Positions 17,790 to 27,743 of a stretch of 64,000 bases of DNA are shown in pieces. The first letter of the stretch is position 1. Each line of letters starts with the position of its first letter. The position numbers and the translations under genes were made by a program. The notes beneath the pieces were generated by a model. It was given only the letters and a program-made list of their open reading frames with translations. It was not told the DNA's origin and ran no database searches. Source of the DNA: Chryseobacterium arachidis (lineage in GTDB: Bacteria; Bacteroidota; Bacteroidia; Flavobacteriales; Weeksellaceae); NCBI RefSeq assembly GCF_900129245.1, contig NZ_FQUT01000006.1, positions 1 through 64,000 of the forward strand, read 5' to 3'.

Positions 17790-18728
17790 CTAAGGAAGCA
17801 AGACCTGATCAATAACATGCACTACACCGTTAGTAACCACCATGTCTTTTGCGGTTATATTTGAAGCCGTTGTATTTCCATTACCTTTCACTTTTGCCCC
17901 TCCCGTAAGAGAGATTGTTACTTTAGCTCCGTTTATAGTAGTAGGCATCGCACCTTCGGTAAGATCAGACGAAAATACTTTTGCATTAATAACATGATAA
18001 GTAAGAATACTTGCTAATGTATTAGGATTTGCAGCATTAATAGCTGCTTCGGAAGAGAACCCTGCATTAATAAATGCCTGATTTGTAGGAGCAAAAACTG
18101 TAAGAGAAGCATTGGCATCAGACAACAATGCAGCAACATTTGTTGTACCCTGACTTGCACGTGTAACCGCTGCAACCAAATAACTTAAATTAGGATTTGC
18201 CTGTGCAGCCTGAACGATATTGTTAGTAGGTGGCATAAGTACTTTATCGATAACATGCACGACACCATTTCTCGCCATAACGTCTGCCGTCACCACTTTC
18301 GCTCCGTTTACATAAACTCCGCTGCTGTTCTTAGTGATATGAAGCTTCTGATTATTTGATATTGAAATATCTGTCGATCCGTTAGGAATATCTCCTGAAG
18401 CATATTTCTGCATAGCTACATGATACATTAATATACTTTTTAACTGGTCAACTGGTACTGCATTAATTGCCGCTTCGGTACCTAAACCCGCTGCCTGAAA
18501 TGCTTCATTATTTGGGGCAAAGACCGTAAAATTCCCATTCGCTGCAAGTGTTTCAGCCAAGCCCGCTCTAACTACAGCTACTTTTAGCAAGGAAAGGTTC
18601 TGATTTTCAGAAACAAGATCCGTAATTGATTTTCCATTATCCATAGGCATGTCGTCATTATCATCACATGAAACAACAAATACCATTAATAATAAAAATC
18701 CCAGAAAAGTTTTTAAAAGATTTTTCAT
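17790..18728 (-). CDS. Fasciclin (FAS1) repeat lipoprotein
   Basis: A 312-residue lipoprotein. The signal peptide ends VFVVSC (lipobox) followed by an acidic linker (DDNDDMPMD). Two FAS1 domains follow, at about 38-165 and 175-312. Each has the H1 motif (FTVFAPNNEAFQ and LTVFAPTNQAFI), the YH motif (SILMYHVAMQ and SILTYHVINA) and the H2 motif (NGVVHVIDKVLMPP and NGVVHVIDQVLLP). FAS1 proteins act in adhesion to surfaces or matrix. The sequence after the lipobox cysteine is acidic, the type of signal that sends lipoproteins to the surface in Bacteroidota. Monocistronic with its own terminator. Confidence 0.93.
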   Translation of the reverse strand: MKNLLKTFLGFLLLMVFVVSCDDNDDMPMDNGKSITDLVSENQNLSLLKVAVVRAGLAETLAANGNFTVFAPNNEAFQAAGLGTEAAINAVPVDQLKSILMYHVAMQKYASGDIPNGSTDISISNNQKLHITKNSSGVYVNGAKVVTADVMARNGVVHVIDKVLMPPTNNIVQAAQANPNLSYLVAAVTRASQGTTNVAALLSDANASLTVFAPTNQAFINAGFSSEAAINAANPNTLASILTYHVINAKVFSSDLTEGAMPTTINGAKVTISLTGGAKVKGNGNTTASNITAKDMVVTNGVVHVIDQVLLP

Positions 18729-18879
18729 AAAAATTAATTTTAGTTTATAAATATACTTATTGGTGTTATATTTAGATTACAAATATCCTTTTCAAATTTC
18801 ATGCCGATACACATTTTTTTAATCTTAAATTTTTAAGGGATAAAAAATTTATTTATAAACTTCTGGAAGTAATGAAAAA

Positions 18880-18900
18880 AGCACAGATTATATCTGTGCT
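18880..18900 (-). terminator. Terminator after topA
   Basis: AGCACAGAT and ATCTGTGCT form a perfect nine-base stem with a three-base loop, 23 bases past the topA stop. On the minus strand a TTTTTT tract follows. Confidence 0.75.
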
Positions 18901-18923
18901 CATATCTTTTTAAAAATGATTAT

Positions 18924-21485
18924 TTATTTCTTTGCTGCAGGCTTCTTTGCTTTCGTCGTTACCTTTTTAGCCGTAGTAGCTTTCTTCGCAGCAGGTTTTT
19001 TCTTCTCTGCAAAAGCTTTCGGATCCTGATCTGTAATCCATTTTTTAACCTCATCGAGAGAAATTTCTTTCAGCTCTTCGCTTTCGTATTTTGTATCGTC
19101 TTTTTTCTTTGGAATTTTATAAATATTCTTTCCATGTTTCACGATAGGACCCCATCTTGCATTTTCAATTGAGATTTTTTCAGCTTCCCATTGTTGAATA
19201 TAACGGTTGGCCTCTTTTTCCAATTTAGCTTCCACCAATTCATTGATGTCGCTTTGAGAAAGATTTTCGAAGTTATATTTTTTAGGGACATTAATAAAAA
19301 TACTTTGATACTTAATAAAGGGACCAAATCTTCCTGTTCCCTTTGTAATGGGTTCACCTTTGTAATTTGCGATCGGCGCATCTGCCAATTTCTTTTCGTT
19401 GATGATTTCTTCCGCACGTTTTTGATCAACTGAAAGCGGATCTTCACCTTTCGGAATACTGATGTACGTTTCACCCCATTTCACATAAGGTCCAAATCTT
19501 CCAACCCCCACTGAAACAGCTTGTCCGTCTACTTCATTCAAATCAAATGGAAGCTTGAATAATTCCAACGCTTCTTCAAAAGTAATCGTTGCAATATTTT
19601 GTCCGGCCATTAATGAAGCAAAAATCGGTTTTTCTTCATCATCCGTTTCACCGATCTGGATCATCGCTCCGAATCTTCCGATTCTTGCGTGAACGTTCTT
19701 ACCTGTTTTAGGATCAACACCCAAAAGCCTGTCTCCGGTTGCTCTTTCTGCATGCTCTTCTACATCCTGAATTCTCGGGTGGAATTTTGAGTAGAAATCC
19801 GTCATCATTTCCTTCCACTTCTGTTCACCGTTGGCAATTTCGTCGAAACTGCCTTCCACTCTTGCCGTGAAACCGTAATCTAAGATCTCTTTAAAATTAT
19901 CTGTCAAGAAATCGCTTACAACCTCACCCGTGTCCGTAGGAACGAATTTATTTTTATCCCCTCCGAATTTCTCTTCAAGGACTTCTTTTTTAATTTTATC
20001 TTTTACCAGAGACATTTTCACGATCTCACGAGTTTGTGAATCGATTTCTCTTTTATCAACATATTCACGATTTTGGATCGTCTGAATGGTCGGCGCATAA
20101 GTCGATGGACGACCAATTCCCAATTCTTCAAGCTTTCTTACCAAACCTGCTTCCGTATATCTCGCGCTCGGTCTTGTGAATTTTTCTGTTGCCGTAATTT
20201 TTTTATAGTCTAAAATTTCTCCAACTTTTACTTTCGGAAGTAGTTTTTCATTATTTTCCTCATCATCATCTTCTGTTTTTACGATTCCATAAGCCTTTAA
20301 GAAACCATCAAAAATGATAACCTCCCCTTGCGCTTCGAAATGCTGAGGAAGTTTTGCATTACCAATTTCAATAACAGTCTTCTCAATTTTAGCGTTTGCC
20401 ATCTGAGAAGCCAATGTTCTTCTATAAATTAATTGGTACAATCTATTTAATTGAGCATCTCCAATGCTGGTTACTGCAAAATCAGTCGGACGAATCGCCT
20501 CGTGAGCTTCCTGTGCAGAGGCTGATTTTGTGGTATAATTTCTTGGCGAAGAATATTCCGCACCGTATTCTGAGATGATTTGTTTTTTTGCACCTTCAAT
20601 TGCTTCTTGAGAAAGGTTTACCGAGTCTGTTCTCATATAGGTAATGTACCCTTCTTCGTACAATCTTTGTGCAAGACGCATGGTGTTGGTTACATTATAT
20701 CCTAACCTTGAAGATGCTTCCTGTTGTAACGTAGATGTTGTAAAAGGTGCAGATGCAGAGCGCGTTCCAGGTTTTGTTTCAACATTCAGAACTTTGAATT
20801 CTGTTGTTTTTGATAATTCTAAGAATTTCTCTGCGTCTTCTTCTTTGTCGAAATCTTTTTTAAGCTTTGCTGAAATTTCCTGTTCAGCTTTATTTAAGAA
20901 AACTCCGTCCAGTTTGAAACTTGCTTTCGGAATGAACTCACGGATTTCCTTTTCTCTTTCAACAATTAATCTTACGGCAACCGACTGCACTCTACCAGCA
21001 GATAATCCCGGCTTTACTTTTTTCCAAAGCACTGGAGACATTTCGAAACCAACAATTCTGTCTAAAACTCTTCTTGCCTGTTGGGCATTGACTAAGTTTT
21101 GATCAATATCTCTGGGATTTTCAATAGATTTTAGAATGGCATTTTTAGTAATCTCGTGGAAAACGATTCTTTTTCTGTTTTCCGGCTTCAATTTCAGTTC
21201 TTCCGCCAAGTGCCATGCAATAGCCTCACCTTCGCGGTCTTCATCGGAAGCCAACCAAACCATTTCGGCTTTTTTCACAGCGGCTTTCAGTTCTGTTACC
21301 AATTTCTTTTTGTCGGCAGAAACTTCGTAATCCGGGCTGAAGGTCGCCAAATCAATCCCCATTCCTTTTTTAGGCAAATCCCGGATATGCCCGAAACTGG
21401 ATTTCACTTCGAAATCCTTACCTAAATACTTCTGAATAGTTTTTGCTTTTGCCGGTGACTCGACGATTACTAAATTTTTCGACAT
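18924..21485 (-). CDS. topA: DNA topoisomerase I
   Basis: An 853-residue type IA topoisomerase that relaxes negative supercoils. The TOPRIM domain is at the start (NLVIVESPAKAKTIQKYLG, then ASDEDREGEAIAWHL near 80). The catalytic tyrosine lies in EGYITYMRTDSVNLS near 280, and GRPSTYAPTIQTI follows at about 460. The C-terminal third has several GRFGPYVKWG-type repeats in place of zinc fingers, and a lysine- and alanine-rich tail that probably binds DNA non-specifically. This layout is usual in Bacteroidota. It is flanked by unrelated genes and has its own promoter and terminator. Confidence 0.96.
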   Translation of the reverse strand: MSKNLVIVESPAKAKTIQKYLGKDFEVKSSFGHIRDLPKKGMGIDLATFSPDYEVSADKKKLVTELKAAVKKAEMVWLASDEDREGEAIAWHLAEELKLKPENRKRIVFHEITKNAILKSIENPRDIDQNLVNAQQARRVLDRIVGFEMSPVLWKKVKPGLSAGRVQSVAVRLIVEREKEIREFIPKASFKLDGVFLNKAEQEISAKLKKDFDKEEDAEKFLELSKTTEFKVLNVETKPGTRSASAPFTTSTLQQEASSRLGYNVTNTMRLAQRLYEEGYITYMRTDSVNLSQEAIEGAKKQIISEYGAEYSSPRNYTTKSASAQEAHEAIRPTDFAVTSIGDAQLNRLYQLIYRRTLASQMANAKIEKTVIEIGNAKLPQHFEAQGEVIIFDGFLKAYGIVKTEDDDEENNEKLLPKVKVGEILDYKKITATEKFTRPSARYTEAGLVRKLEELGIGRPSTYAPTIQTIQNREYVDKREIDSQTREIVKMSLVKDKIKKEVLEEKFGGDKNKFVPTDTGEVVSDFLTDNFKEILDYGFTARVEGSFDEIANGEQKWKEMMTDFYSKFHPRIQDVEEHAERATGDRLLGVDPKTGKNVHARIGRFGAMIQIGETDDEEKPIFASLMAGQNIATITFEEALELFKLPFDLNEVDGQAVSVGVGRFGPYVKWGETYISIPKGEDPLSVDQKRAEEIINEKKLADAPIANYKGEPITKGTGRFGPFIKYQSIFINVPKKYNFENLSQSDINELVEAKLEKEANRYIQQWEAEKISIENARWGPIVKHGKNIYKIPKKKDDTKYESEELKEISLDEVKKWITDQDPKAFAEKKKPAAKKATTAKKVTTKAKKPAAKK

Positions 21486-21499
21486 TCTAAAAATTTTTG

Positions 21500-21507
21500 C
21501 AAAAGTA
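21500..21507 (-). promoter_or_regulatory. -7 promoter box for topA
   Basis: TACTTTTG on the minus strand, 15 bases ahead of the topA ATG, is an exact TAnnTTTG box. It implies a very short leader. No convincing -33 box is seen. Confidence 0.4.
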
Positions 21508-21536
21508 AAGTTTTTTTATTAGATAGTTTTTTCGAA

Positions 21537-22685
21537 TTACATTTTATTTAATAATTCAATAGGCGCAACGAATACTCTGTACAGAATTCCCTCGAAAGTA
21601 AAGCCTTTTCCGGACATCTCCACTCTATACAGTAAGGAGAATATAATAATGAATAAAGTAATGTAAAATTTTTTGTTGATAACAATACGTTCAAATACAG
21701 TCGCAGTGCTGCCTTTCTTCAATAATAATCCAAATAAAACGATGATAAGCATCATGTGAATATACATCCACCTTCCCCAATCGATTGCCAGATAAAATAA
21801 CGGCAATGAGAATAAAAATGCTCCTGTTAATAAAATAGATATCACCTTTCGGTTATTTAGATATTTTAAATAATAAGCTAAATGTAAAGCACTTAATCCT
21901 AAACTGATGAAATACAAAAGATACTCATTTAAATGTTCTTTGATGTAATCTCTTTCATTAATACTCCAATAAAAAATTCCGTATGTAGGATGAACGCCTC
22001 GATCTGCAAGAATCTGCAAAGACATCCCTTCATTGACATTTTTCCCGAATTTTAAAATCAGAAGTGTAGGAATTCCTACGGAAAGAAAATATTTAATATA
22101 TCTTTTAAATTCGAATTTTCCTGTTTTTAAATATAAAGCGATAGCAAAATAGGGAACATAAAACAAAACCACTTCATGCAAAAAAGTCGTTACACAAAGT
22201 GCAATACAGAAAAGAAATTCTTTATTTTTTGAAAGTTTATCATTATCCAACAGATAAACAAACCAAGTGAAAAGAAGAAAAACAATAAATTCTTTTTTCC
22301 CAACATAAGTCACCGTATTTAAAAGCCCGACAAAGCCTATTGATGATAACAAAAGGGATAAATAAAGTAAATCTGTGACTTTATAACGAATCAGTTTTGT
22401 GTAGAGCCAGAAAAATCCTGAAATAATTAAAAACTGGAAAAAATAGACGAGATAATTGAGCCTGATGTGAGTAAGATCTTGTAGAAGAAAAAAGAAACTT
22501 CCGGACAGACCTCTTCTTTTGAAACCGCCATCCTGATAATTGATTAACCAATCGGCTAAAATATACCCATCGTCTTTCAGATTATAATAATAAGTGAATA
22601 GTAAGGTATAAACAGCGGTTACCGCAATAATAAAATAGATTAAAATTTTGATATTTAAGTATTGTAGAACCTTGTCTAACGTCAT
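21537..22685 (-). CDS. Polytopic membrane protein, possible glycan polymerase or transferase
   Basis: A 382-residue protein with about ten hydrophobic segments. An N-terminal loop reads DGYILADWLINYQDGGFKRRGLSG, and the rest alternates TM helices with short basic loops. A FLHEVVLFY motif near residue 175 sits in a membrane segment, with His and Glu that could be functional. The general look is that of EpsG, Wzy or GT-C glycosyltransferase-like membrane proteins, but no family signature is certain. Two further polytopic proteins of similar style lie at 26601 and 27744, on the other side of the sorting-domain protein. Confidence 0.7.
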   Translation of the reverse strand: MTLDKVLQYLNIKILIYFIIAVTAVYTLLFTYYYNLKDDGYILADWLINYQDGGFKRRGLSGSFFFLLQDLTHIRLNYLVYFFQFLIISGFFWLYTKLIRYKVTDLLYLSLLLSSIGFVGLLNTVTYVGKKEFIVFLLFTWFVYLLDNDKLSKNKEFLFCIALCVTTFLHEVVLFYVPYFAIALYLKTGKFEFKRYIKYFLSVGIPTLLILKFGKNVNEGMSLQILADRGVHPTYGIFYWSINERDYIKEHLNEYLLYFISLGLSALHLAYYLKYLNNRKVISILLTGAFLFSLPLFYLAIDWGRWMYIHMMLIIVLFGLLLKKGSTATVFERIVINKKFYITLFIIIFSLLYRVEMSGKGFTFEGILYRVFVAPIELLNKM

Positions 22686-22826
22686 AATCTGTTTGAAAAG
22701 TTTGGAACAAAAAAAAAGAGAAACAAAACAGCTTTCGGTCTGTTGTCATCATTTTAGCATTCAAAAATAATGATTTTAACTCAATTGCCGTCTTATTTCT
22801 CTTTAGCTATTTATTAAATTTCTCTC

Positions 22827-25800
22827 TTATTCCTTGATAATTTTTACCATTTCCTTTGAATCATTAATTCTTAACAGATATACTCCTGAAATTAAAGAAG
22901 AAAGATCCGTTTTACCGTTTTCAAACTTCCCTGTTTTCACCAGTTGTCCGGACATATTGTAAACCTGATAAAAATATCCTTCTCTGCTATCTTTGGTCTG
23001 AATATGCAATTCGTTTTTCACAGGATTCGGGAAGAACGTAATCTCGTCTTTTTCTACATTCTGAACATCACCTGCTTTTAAAACTGCAGAAGGTGCAGCC
23101 GCCGGAAGCGATGTAATCTGAAGTTTCGGAATTACCCCTTCTTCATTTCCGTTGGCATCATATTTAATTTTCGCACAACGGCAGCTCATTCCGAAATAAG
23201 GATCATTATTATCATGAAAAGCAATCATTCTGTTAGCCGTAGAAGCAGCATCAAATAAGATATTGATAGGTCTTCCGATATAGTTTGAATTTAATGCAGC
23301 CGTCCATACACCCGGATATTGATAATTTATAAAATTAAAAGTTCCAGTAGCTGTCTGATTTGTCATTACACTTCTGAACCCTCGGGATCCCGAATTCGGA
23401 TAATTCCCGATTCTGTAAGACGGATCATTGAAAATATATCCGATGGTATAGCTTGCAGAAGCACTTCTTCTCACTCTCTGCCCTAAATAATCATTAATAA
23501 TACTGTATGAGGTGGCTACATTTTTATCTTTTTTATACCACGGTGTCAACCCGAAATCTTTTCCGGAAATAATAGCCACGCCCGTAAGATCAGGAATTCT
23601 CCATCCTTCAGGACAAGGATCGAAAGGTGATTTTTTACCACCTCTTCCCCATCGGTCAAGTGCCAGGTTCGGCTCGTTTGCCAGCCAGTCGGTTCCATTC
23701 GTATAAGCAGGCACTGCGCTGTTGTAAGGTGCAAAACTACTCGGAATCATATACACCAAAGGATTTCTTACCGAATAGGATAAAACTTTGGCAACCTTGT
23801 CCGAAACTTTATCTCCTGCCTGAACATTCGCATTGGCAGAGTTAGAATAAGTATTGTAAGGCACAATATAGCTTCCTCCCAAATCATTATAAGCCGCGTT
23901 GGAAAGCGTGGTGTAAGTAGTCGTTCCGCTCGCCGTCACACTTCCCAAATAAACAGGATATGAAGCCCGGTCATCTGCGTATTGGAAAACAGGAAGTGGA
24001 TCTTTTCTTCCCCATTGATAGTGAAGACCTGTGGAAGCCTTAATTCTTGCCAATTCTGCAACCGTAGGAGTCAACGGATTTGCCACAACAGGAAAGGTGT
24101 CAGTAGCTCCAAGGTTTCTATCCATAAATTCGGTCTGGAAAACATTGTCTGCTTTTGGAACATAATTCACATAATTCGTTACCGAAGAAATCGGCAATTC
24201 GGTAGTATAGTTGTAGGACCCAACTGCATTATCAGTAACCCAAATATGCCATGACCAATACACCGGATTGGAAACACTTCCGTTATGAAGAGTGACCACC
24301 GCATTTCCACTTTGATTAGGATTTACCGTAACAGAAATTCTTGAAGATGAAATGGCTCCCAAAGAACTTGGCGATGGATTAACAACAGCTACATTATTGA
24401 TTAAGTTAGTATTGGTTGTCCAGAGAATATTGGCTTTAAGATTATTAAAATTAACTGTATTTAAAATTTCTTTGTTGTTTAAAAGTTGGCTTTGTACCGC
24501 AAAAGCTTTACTTACCGGAATACTGACAACTGTTGGGGATGTACTTTTTACGATCTGATATGTATTGGGGTTATTAAGACCTTCAACATATTCTGTTTCA
24601 GCAGTTAGATATTCTGTAGGAAAATCATAATCGTTAACTACATACAAAGGATCTTTTATACATCTGCAGCCTGCGGCATCGGTTGTCGAATTACTTCCCA
24701 GAGGAAAATACCAATATCTTCCCTGGACAGTCGGATAATTTGGATCCGAAACATCGGGCTGTATCTTATCAGGAATAAGAAATAATGATCTTGCACTCAC
24801 AGCGGGAGTTGCATCAAAATGCCTTGCCATAGTAGCCGTCCATAAAGTTGTCTGATGCTGATCGGTATATTGACCCTGGTGAGCATTGAAAACAATAGCT
24901 CCTGTTCCCGGAAAAATGCCCATATTAAAGCCACCCGCATTGGATAAATCAAATCCAAAATTCGGATACAGTTTAAAATTGGTCATAAAACTTGGTACTC
25001 CGGCATTCGTTGGCTTTATTTTATGATAGTTATTCGCTTCAAAAACATTTTTAGCCATATTGGTTCTTACCCCGAAAGGAGAATAATCAACCCTGATATC
25101 ATCCACATACGTTGACGATGCCAAATTAGCGACTAATGCTGACGGGATTCTCCATCCGTTCGGACAAGGATCGTAAGGGGATTTGCTTCGGTAAGGCTGT
25201 GATGCGGCATCAGAATTATAATTAGCATTAATTTTCCCCTGTGAATTATCCGACCAAAGATTAAGCTCGGGCAACTGACTGTCATTCAGTCCCGGCATTT
25301 TGCCAAACCAATTGACGATCAGATTAGCATTATTGTTATAATAAGCAATTCCGGAATTATCGTCTTTATTTACATAGATCAAACTCGCCGGATTTTTTAC
25401 AGAAAGTCTTAAATTATTGGCAAACGTAGCACTGGAAACCGGAACAAACCGTCTCAGGTTATCAAAATTGGTAGCCCCTGTAAAGTTTTTTGCTCCCCGG
25501 TGTCTTATTCGGCCTATAGATCCTGAAACTTCGTAAAAATCATTTCCTTTGTATACCAAAGGAGGAATAGGATCTTTTCTTCCCCATTGATATAATAAAC
25601 CGCCGTTTCTATTCCATTCATTTGCTGTGATGGAGCTCTCCACCGAGCCCAGATTCCTGTCCATCCAACCCCAATCGGTATCCGGAATTACTTCCACCGT
25701 ACCATCAGCCCGTTCTCTTGTTACATTCGGATAACTTTTGTATTTGGAACCGTTGGACGGATCGTCTGTCACCCATATATGCCATGACCAGTAAATCTCT

Positions 25801-26285
25801 CCATCGATTCTGAATGCAATAACAGCATTTCCTTTTTTAGCTTTATTTACAGGAACTTTAATTTTTGCATTTTGCCCGGAATCCACTACTTCCAAGGCAT
25901 ATCCGCCTCCGGATTTTATCAGCCCATGCACATCTTCCCAGAGAACATCCGCCGTAATCTTTCCGTTGGGAATTGGCGCAGCCCCAAGAAATTTATCCTG
26001 TTCCCACATGGCATATGCCTTTCTCACCGGGATGTAAAGGCCATTACTATTTTGCCCCGGATCAAAAATATAACTGTTGGGAGCTTTTGTCCAATCAACC
26101 ACCATCGCTTTAGACAAAGATGCATTGCTACTATTTACTGAGGATTTAATCAAAGAGTCAGATATTTTTTTATTTGATGCTTCAATCTCCTCATTTCTCT
26201 TTATACCGGCAGTTTCCCTGGCATAAATTCCTTGCACAATCAGGCAACCTATTATTGCCACTAAATTTGTAACTGACTTTTTCAT
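22827..26285 (-). CDS. Large surface protein with duplicated domain and T9SS sorting domain
   Basis: A 1152-residue protein with signal peptide (cleavage near GIYA) and a C-terminal type A sorting domain (EITFFPNPVKNELHIQ, then GVYLLRIN, about 1080-1152), so it should be exported by the type IX system. The body is a tandem duplication. Both halves carry YWSWHIWVTD (near 167 and 680), MDRNLG, LLYQWGRKDP or LHYQWGRKDP, and SPYDPCPNGWRIP or SPFDPCPEGWRIP (near 378 and 891). These motifs are like those of the FISUMP and fimbrillin-associated domains of Bacteroidota surface proteins. A binding or adhesive role is likely but no ligand is known. Confidence 0.9.
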   Translation of the reverse strand: MKKSVTNLVAIIGCLIVQGIYARETAGIKRNEEIEASNKKISDSLIKSSVNSSNASLSKAMVVDWTKAPNSYIFDPGQNSNGLYIPVRKAYAMWEQDKFLGAAPIPNGKITADVLWEDVHGLIKSGGGYALEVVDSGQNAKIKVPVNKAKKGNAVIAFRIDGEIYWSWHIWVTDDPSNGSKYKSYPNVTRERADGTVEVIPDTDWGWMDRNLGSVESSITANEWNRNGGLLYQWGRKDPIPPLVYKGNDFYEVSGSIGRIRHRGAKNFTGATNFDNLRRFVPVSSATFANNLRLSVKNPASLIYVNKDDNSGIAYYNNNANLIVNWFGKMPGLNDSQLPELNLWSDNSQGKINANYNSDAASQPYRSKSPYDPCPNGWRIPSALVANLASSTYVDDIRVDYSPFGVRTNMAKNVFEANNYHKIKPTNAGVPSFMTNFKLYPNFGFDLSNAGGFNMGIFPGTGAIVFNAHQGQYTDQHQTTLWTATMARHFDATPAVSARSLFLIPDKIQPDVSDPNYPTVQGRYWYFPLGSNSTTDAAGCRCIKDPLYVVNDYDFPTEYLTAETEYVEGLNNPNTYQIVKSTSPTVVSIPVSKAFAVQSQLLNNKEILNTVNFNNLKANILWTTNTNLINNVAVVNPSPSSLGAISSSRISVTVNPNQSGNAVVTLHNGSVSNPVYWSWHIWVTDNAVGSYNYTTELPISSVTNYVNYVPKADNVFQTEFMDRNLGATDTFPVVANPLTPTVAELARIKASTGLHYQWGRKDPLPVFQYADDRASYPVYLGSVTASGTTTYTTLSNAAYNDLGGSYIVPYNTYSNSANANVQAGDKVSDKVAKVLSYSVRNPLVYMIPSSFAPYNSAVPAYTNGTDWLANEPNLALDRWGRGGKKSPFDPCPEGWRIPDLTGVAIISGKDFGLTPWYKKDKNVATSYSIINDYLGQRVRRSASASYTIGYIFNDPSYRIGNYPNSGSRGFRSVMTNQTATGTFNFINYQYPGVWTAALNSNYIGRPINILFDAASTANRMIAFHDNNDPYFGMSCRCAKIKYDANGNEEGVIPKLQITSLPAAAPSAVLKAGDVQNVEKDEITFFPNPVKNELHIQTKDSREGYFYQVYNMSGQLVKTGKFENGKTDLSSLISGVYLLRINDSKEMVKIIKE

Positions 26286-26379
26286 ATCATGACTTTGTGA
26301 TGTTTTACGAGAAGTACAACATTTAAACCCTTATTAAAAAAAATCAATTTATTTTGTATATAATTCTAAAACGAGCCGA

Positions 26380-26387
26380 CAAAAATA
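26380..26387 (-). promoter_or_regulatory. -7 promoter box for the surface-protein gene
   Basis: TATTTTTG on the minus strand, 95 bases ahead of the ATG, matches TAnnTTTG. It would give a leader of nearly 90 bases. A -33 box is not clear. Confidence 0.4.
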
Positions 26388-26550
26388 ATAAATCAAGCAA
26401 CATATTTGAATTATGTATAAATAAAATCCATTTCAAAACGCAGGCAGTGCGAAAGTACAGTATTTTTTTAATAACCCGTTATTACCTGCTTTAATTTGAA
26501 TTAATTTTAATAATCAGATATTTGTTAATAGATTTCATAAATAACAAATA

Positions 26551-26580
26551 AAAAAGCAACATTTCCAAATGCTGCTTTTT
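26551..26580 (-). terminator. Terminator after the EpsG-like gene
   Basis: AAAAAGCAACATTT and AAATGCTGCTTTTT form a stem with one internal mismatch around CC, 20 bases past the stop. A T tract follows on the minus strand. Confidence 0.65.
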
Positions 26581-26600
26581 TTATATTCCATACCTTTTCG

Positions 26601-27740
26601 TTAAGGTAAAATATGATTTTGATACAGTTCCCAGGTAAACCTACCGGCAACAATATTCCTAAAACTAGAAAATACAACGAAGTTGAAAATCGTAAGTGCA
26701 ATAACGAATGAATAAATCATCTTCTTGGTGTTTGCCGAAACTACATACATTGCATTAGGAATGATAATATAAGCAAAACCAATAAACGCTCCCGCCAGCC
26801 TTGAAGCAAAAATCGGGTTGTTTCTGAAAATAAAGTAAAAACAGATTCCTATTACCACATATGCCCTGTGATATTCGTAGTATGGAAATTTCTCCTTCAT
26901 CTTCTCATCGAATGCAAAAAGGAAAAAAGTAAGAATAGCCATCATGACTTCGGGAATTCCTATCGCTCCGTTTAACCTTTCGACAGATTCATCCATATAT
27001 CCGTTCAGACCCAACGCTACCGTACTGTCGGAAGCAATACTTGCCATCCAGCTTCCAAAAACACGATATACCTCGAAAGGCGACAACAATATAGAAGTAA
27101 TGATTAATGAAAGCATGACAAACTTATTCAACGGTATCCTTACCAGCCAGTACATGGGTAAAAAAGCCCAACAAACAGTATGTATGCCTGCCGCCAAGTA
27201 TATACATATCAAATAAGCTATAAGTTTTCTTTCTTTAATATATTTTATCCCGAAATAAGCTATAAAAGATGCCAGATTCTGCCTAATCTGTCCGCTTTCC
27301 CCGATAAAAAACCCAGGGATAAACATGAAAAGCATAAAAGTAAAAGGATAAAAGGTATTTTCCCGTGTGTATTCCACTTTAAAGTAAACCGCAAGAATGG
27401 CAATGACAAAAGTGAGAATATAAAAAGGTGCATTAAAAATGTTGAGCAATATCTTATTGATGAACACATACAACCATTCAACCTCCATAGGTTGCGGCCC
27501 CTGCATTCCCAGCGCCTTCATAATGATAGAAATATAGAGTTTTGTATCAGAATACACATAGATACCACGGTAGCTTCCGTAATCCGGCCCTACCTGATCG
27601 CGCAATCCGGCGATGACCATTAGGTATACTCCCAAAATCCAAAGTGACTTTTTTTCAACCTTACCATGAAAAACTTCCTGGTAACTGAAAATCAGCATAT
27701 AGATAATTGCAATGATGTAGTATGGATGTAATAAGTGCAT
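26601..27740 (-). CDS. EpsG family membrane protein (glycan polymerase-like)
   Basis: A 379-residue polytopic protein with ten or more hydrophobic segments. The conserved EpsG features are the early GLRDQVGPDYGSYRGIY (the R-x-x-x-G-x-D-Y-x-x-Y motif) and later FFIGESGQIRQNLASFIAYFG (R-Q-x-x-A). EpsG proteins are putative polymerases of exopolysaccharide repeat units, like Wzy. It follows the 333-residue membrane protein by 3 bases, so the two form an operon. There is no glycosyltransferase next to it, so the glycan is unknown. Confidence 0.85.
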   Translation of the reverse strand: MHLLHPYYIIAIIYMLIFSYQEVFHGKVEKKSLWILGVYLMVIAGLRDQVGPDYGSYRGIYVYSDTKLYISIIMKALGMQGPQPMEVEWLYVFINKILLNIFNAPFYILTFVIAILAVYFKVEYTRENTFYPFTFMLFMFIPGFFIGESGQIRQNLASFIAYFGIKYIKERKLIAYLICIYLAAGIHTVCWAFLPMYWLVRIPLNKFVMLSLIITSILLSPFEVYRVFGSWMASIASDSTVALGLNGYMDESVERLNGAIGIPEVMMAILTFFLFAFDEKMKEKFPYYEYHRAYVVIGICFYFIFRNNPIFASRLAGAFIGFAYIIIPNAMYVVSANTKKMIYSFVIALTIFNFVVFSSFRNIVAGRFTWELYQNHILP

Positions 27741-27743
27741 TCC

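Larger units (their letters stand above)
26286..26600. other. AT-rich spacer with one promoter and one terminator
   Basis: A 315-base gap between the surface-protein gene and the EpsG-like gene, both on the minus strand. It holds a TATTTTTG box at 26380-26387 and a hairpin at 26551-26580. The rest is AT-rich and I see no reading frame or RNA gene in it. Confidence 0.6.

Noticed and set aside
19139..19474. Second frame on the minus strand inside topA
   Set aside because: It lies wholly within the C-terminal region of topA in another frame and has no recognisable domain.
20644..21102. Open frame of 152 codons opposite topA
   Set aside because: Long only because of the codon usage of topA on the other strand; its sequence is Ser/Phe-rich shadow sequence.
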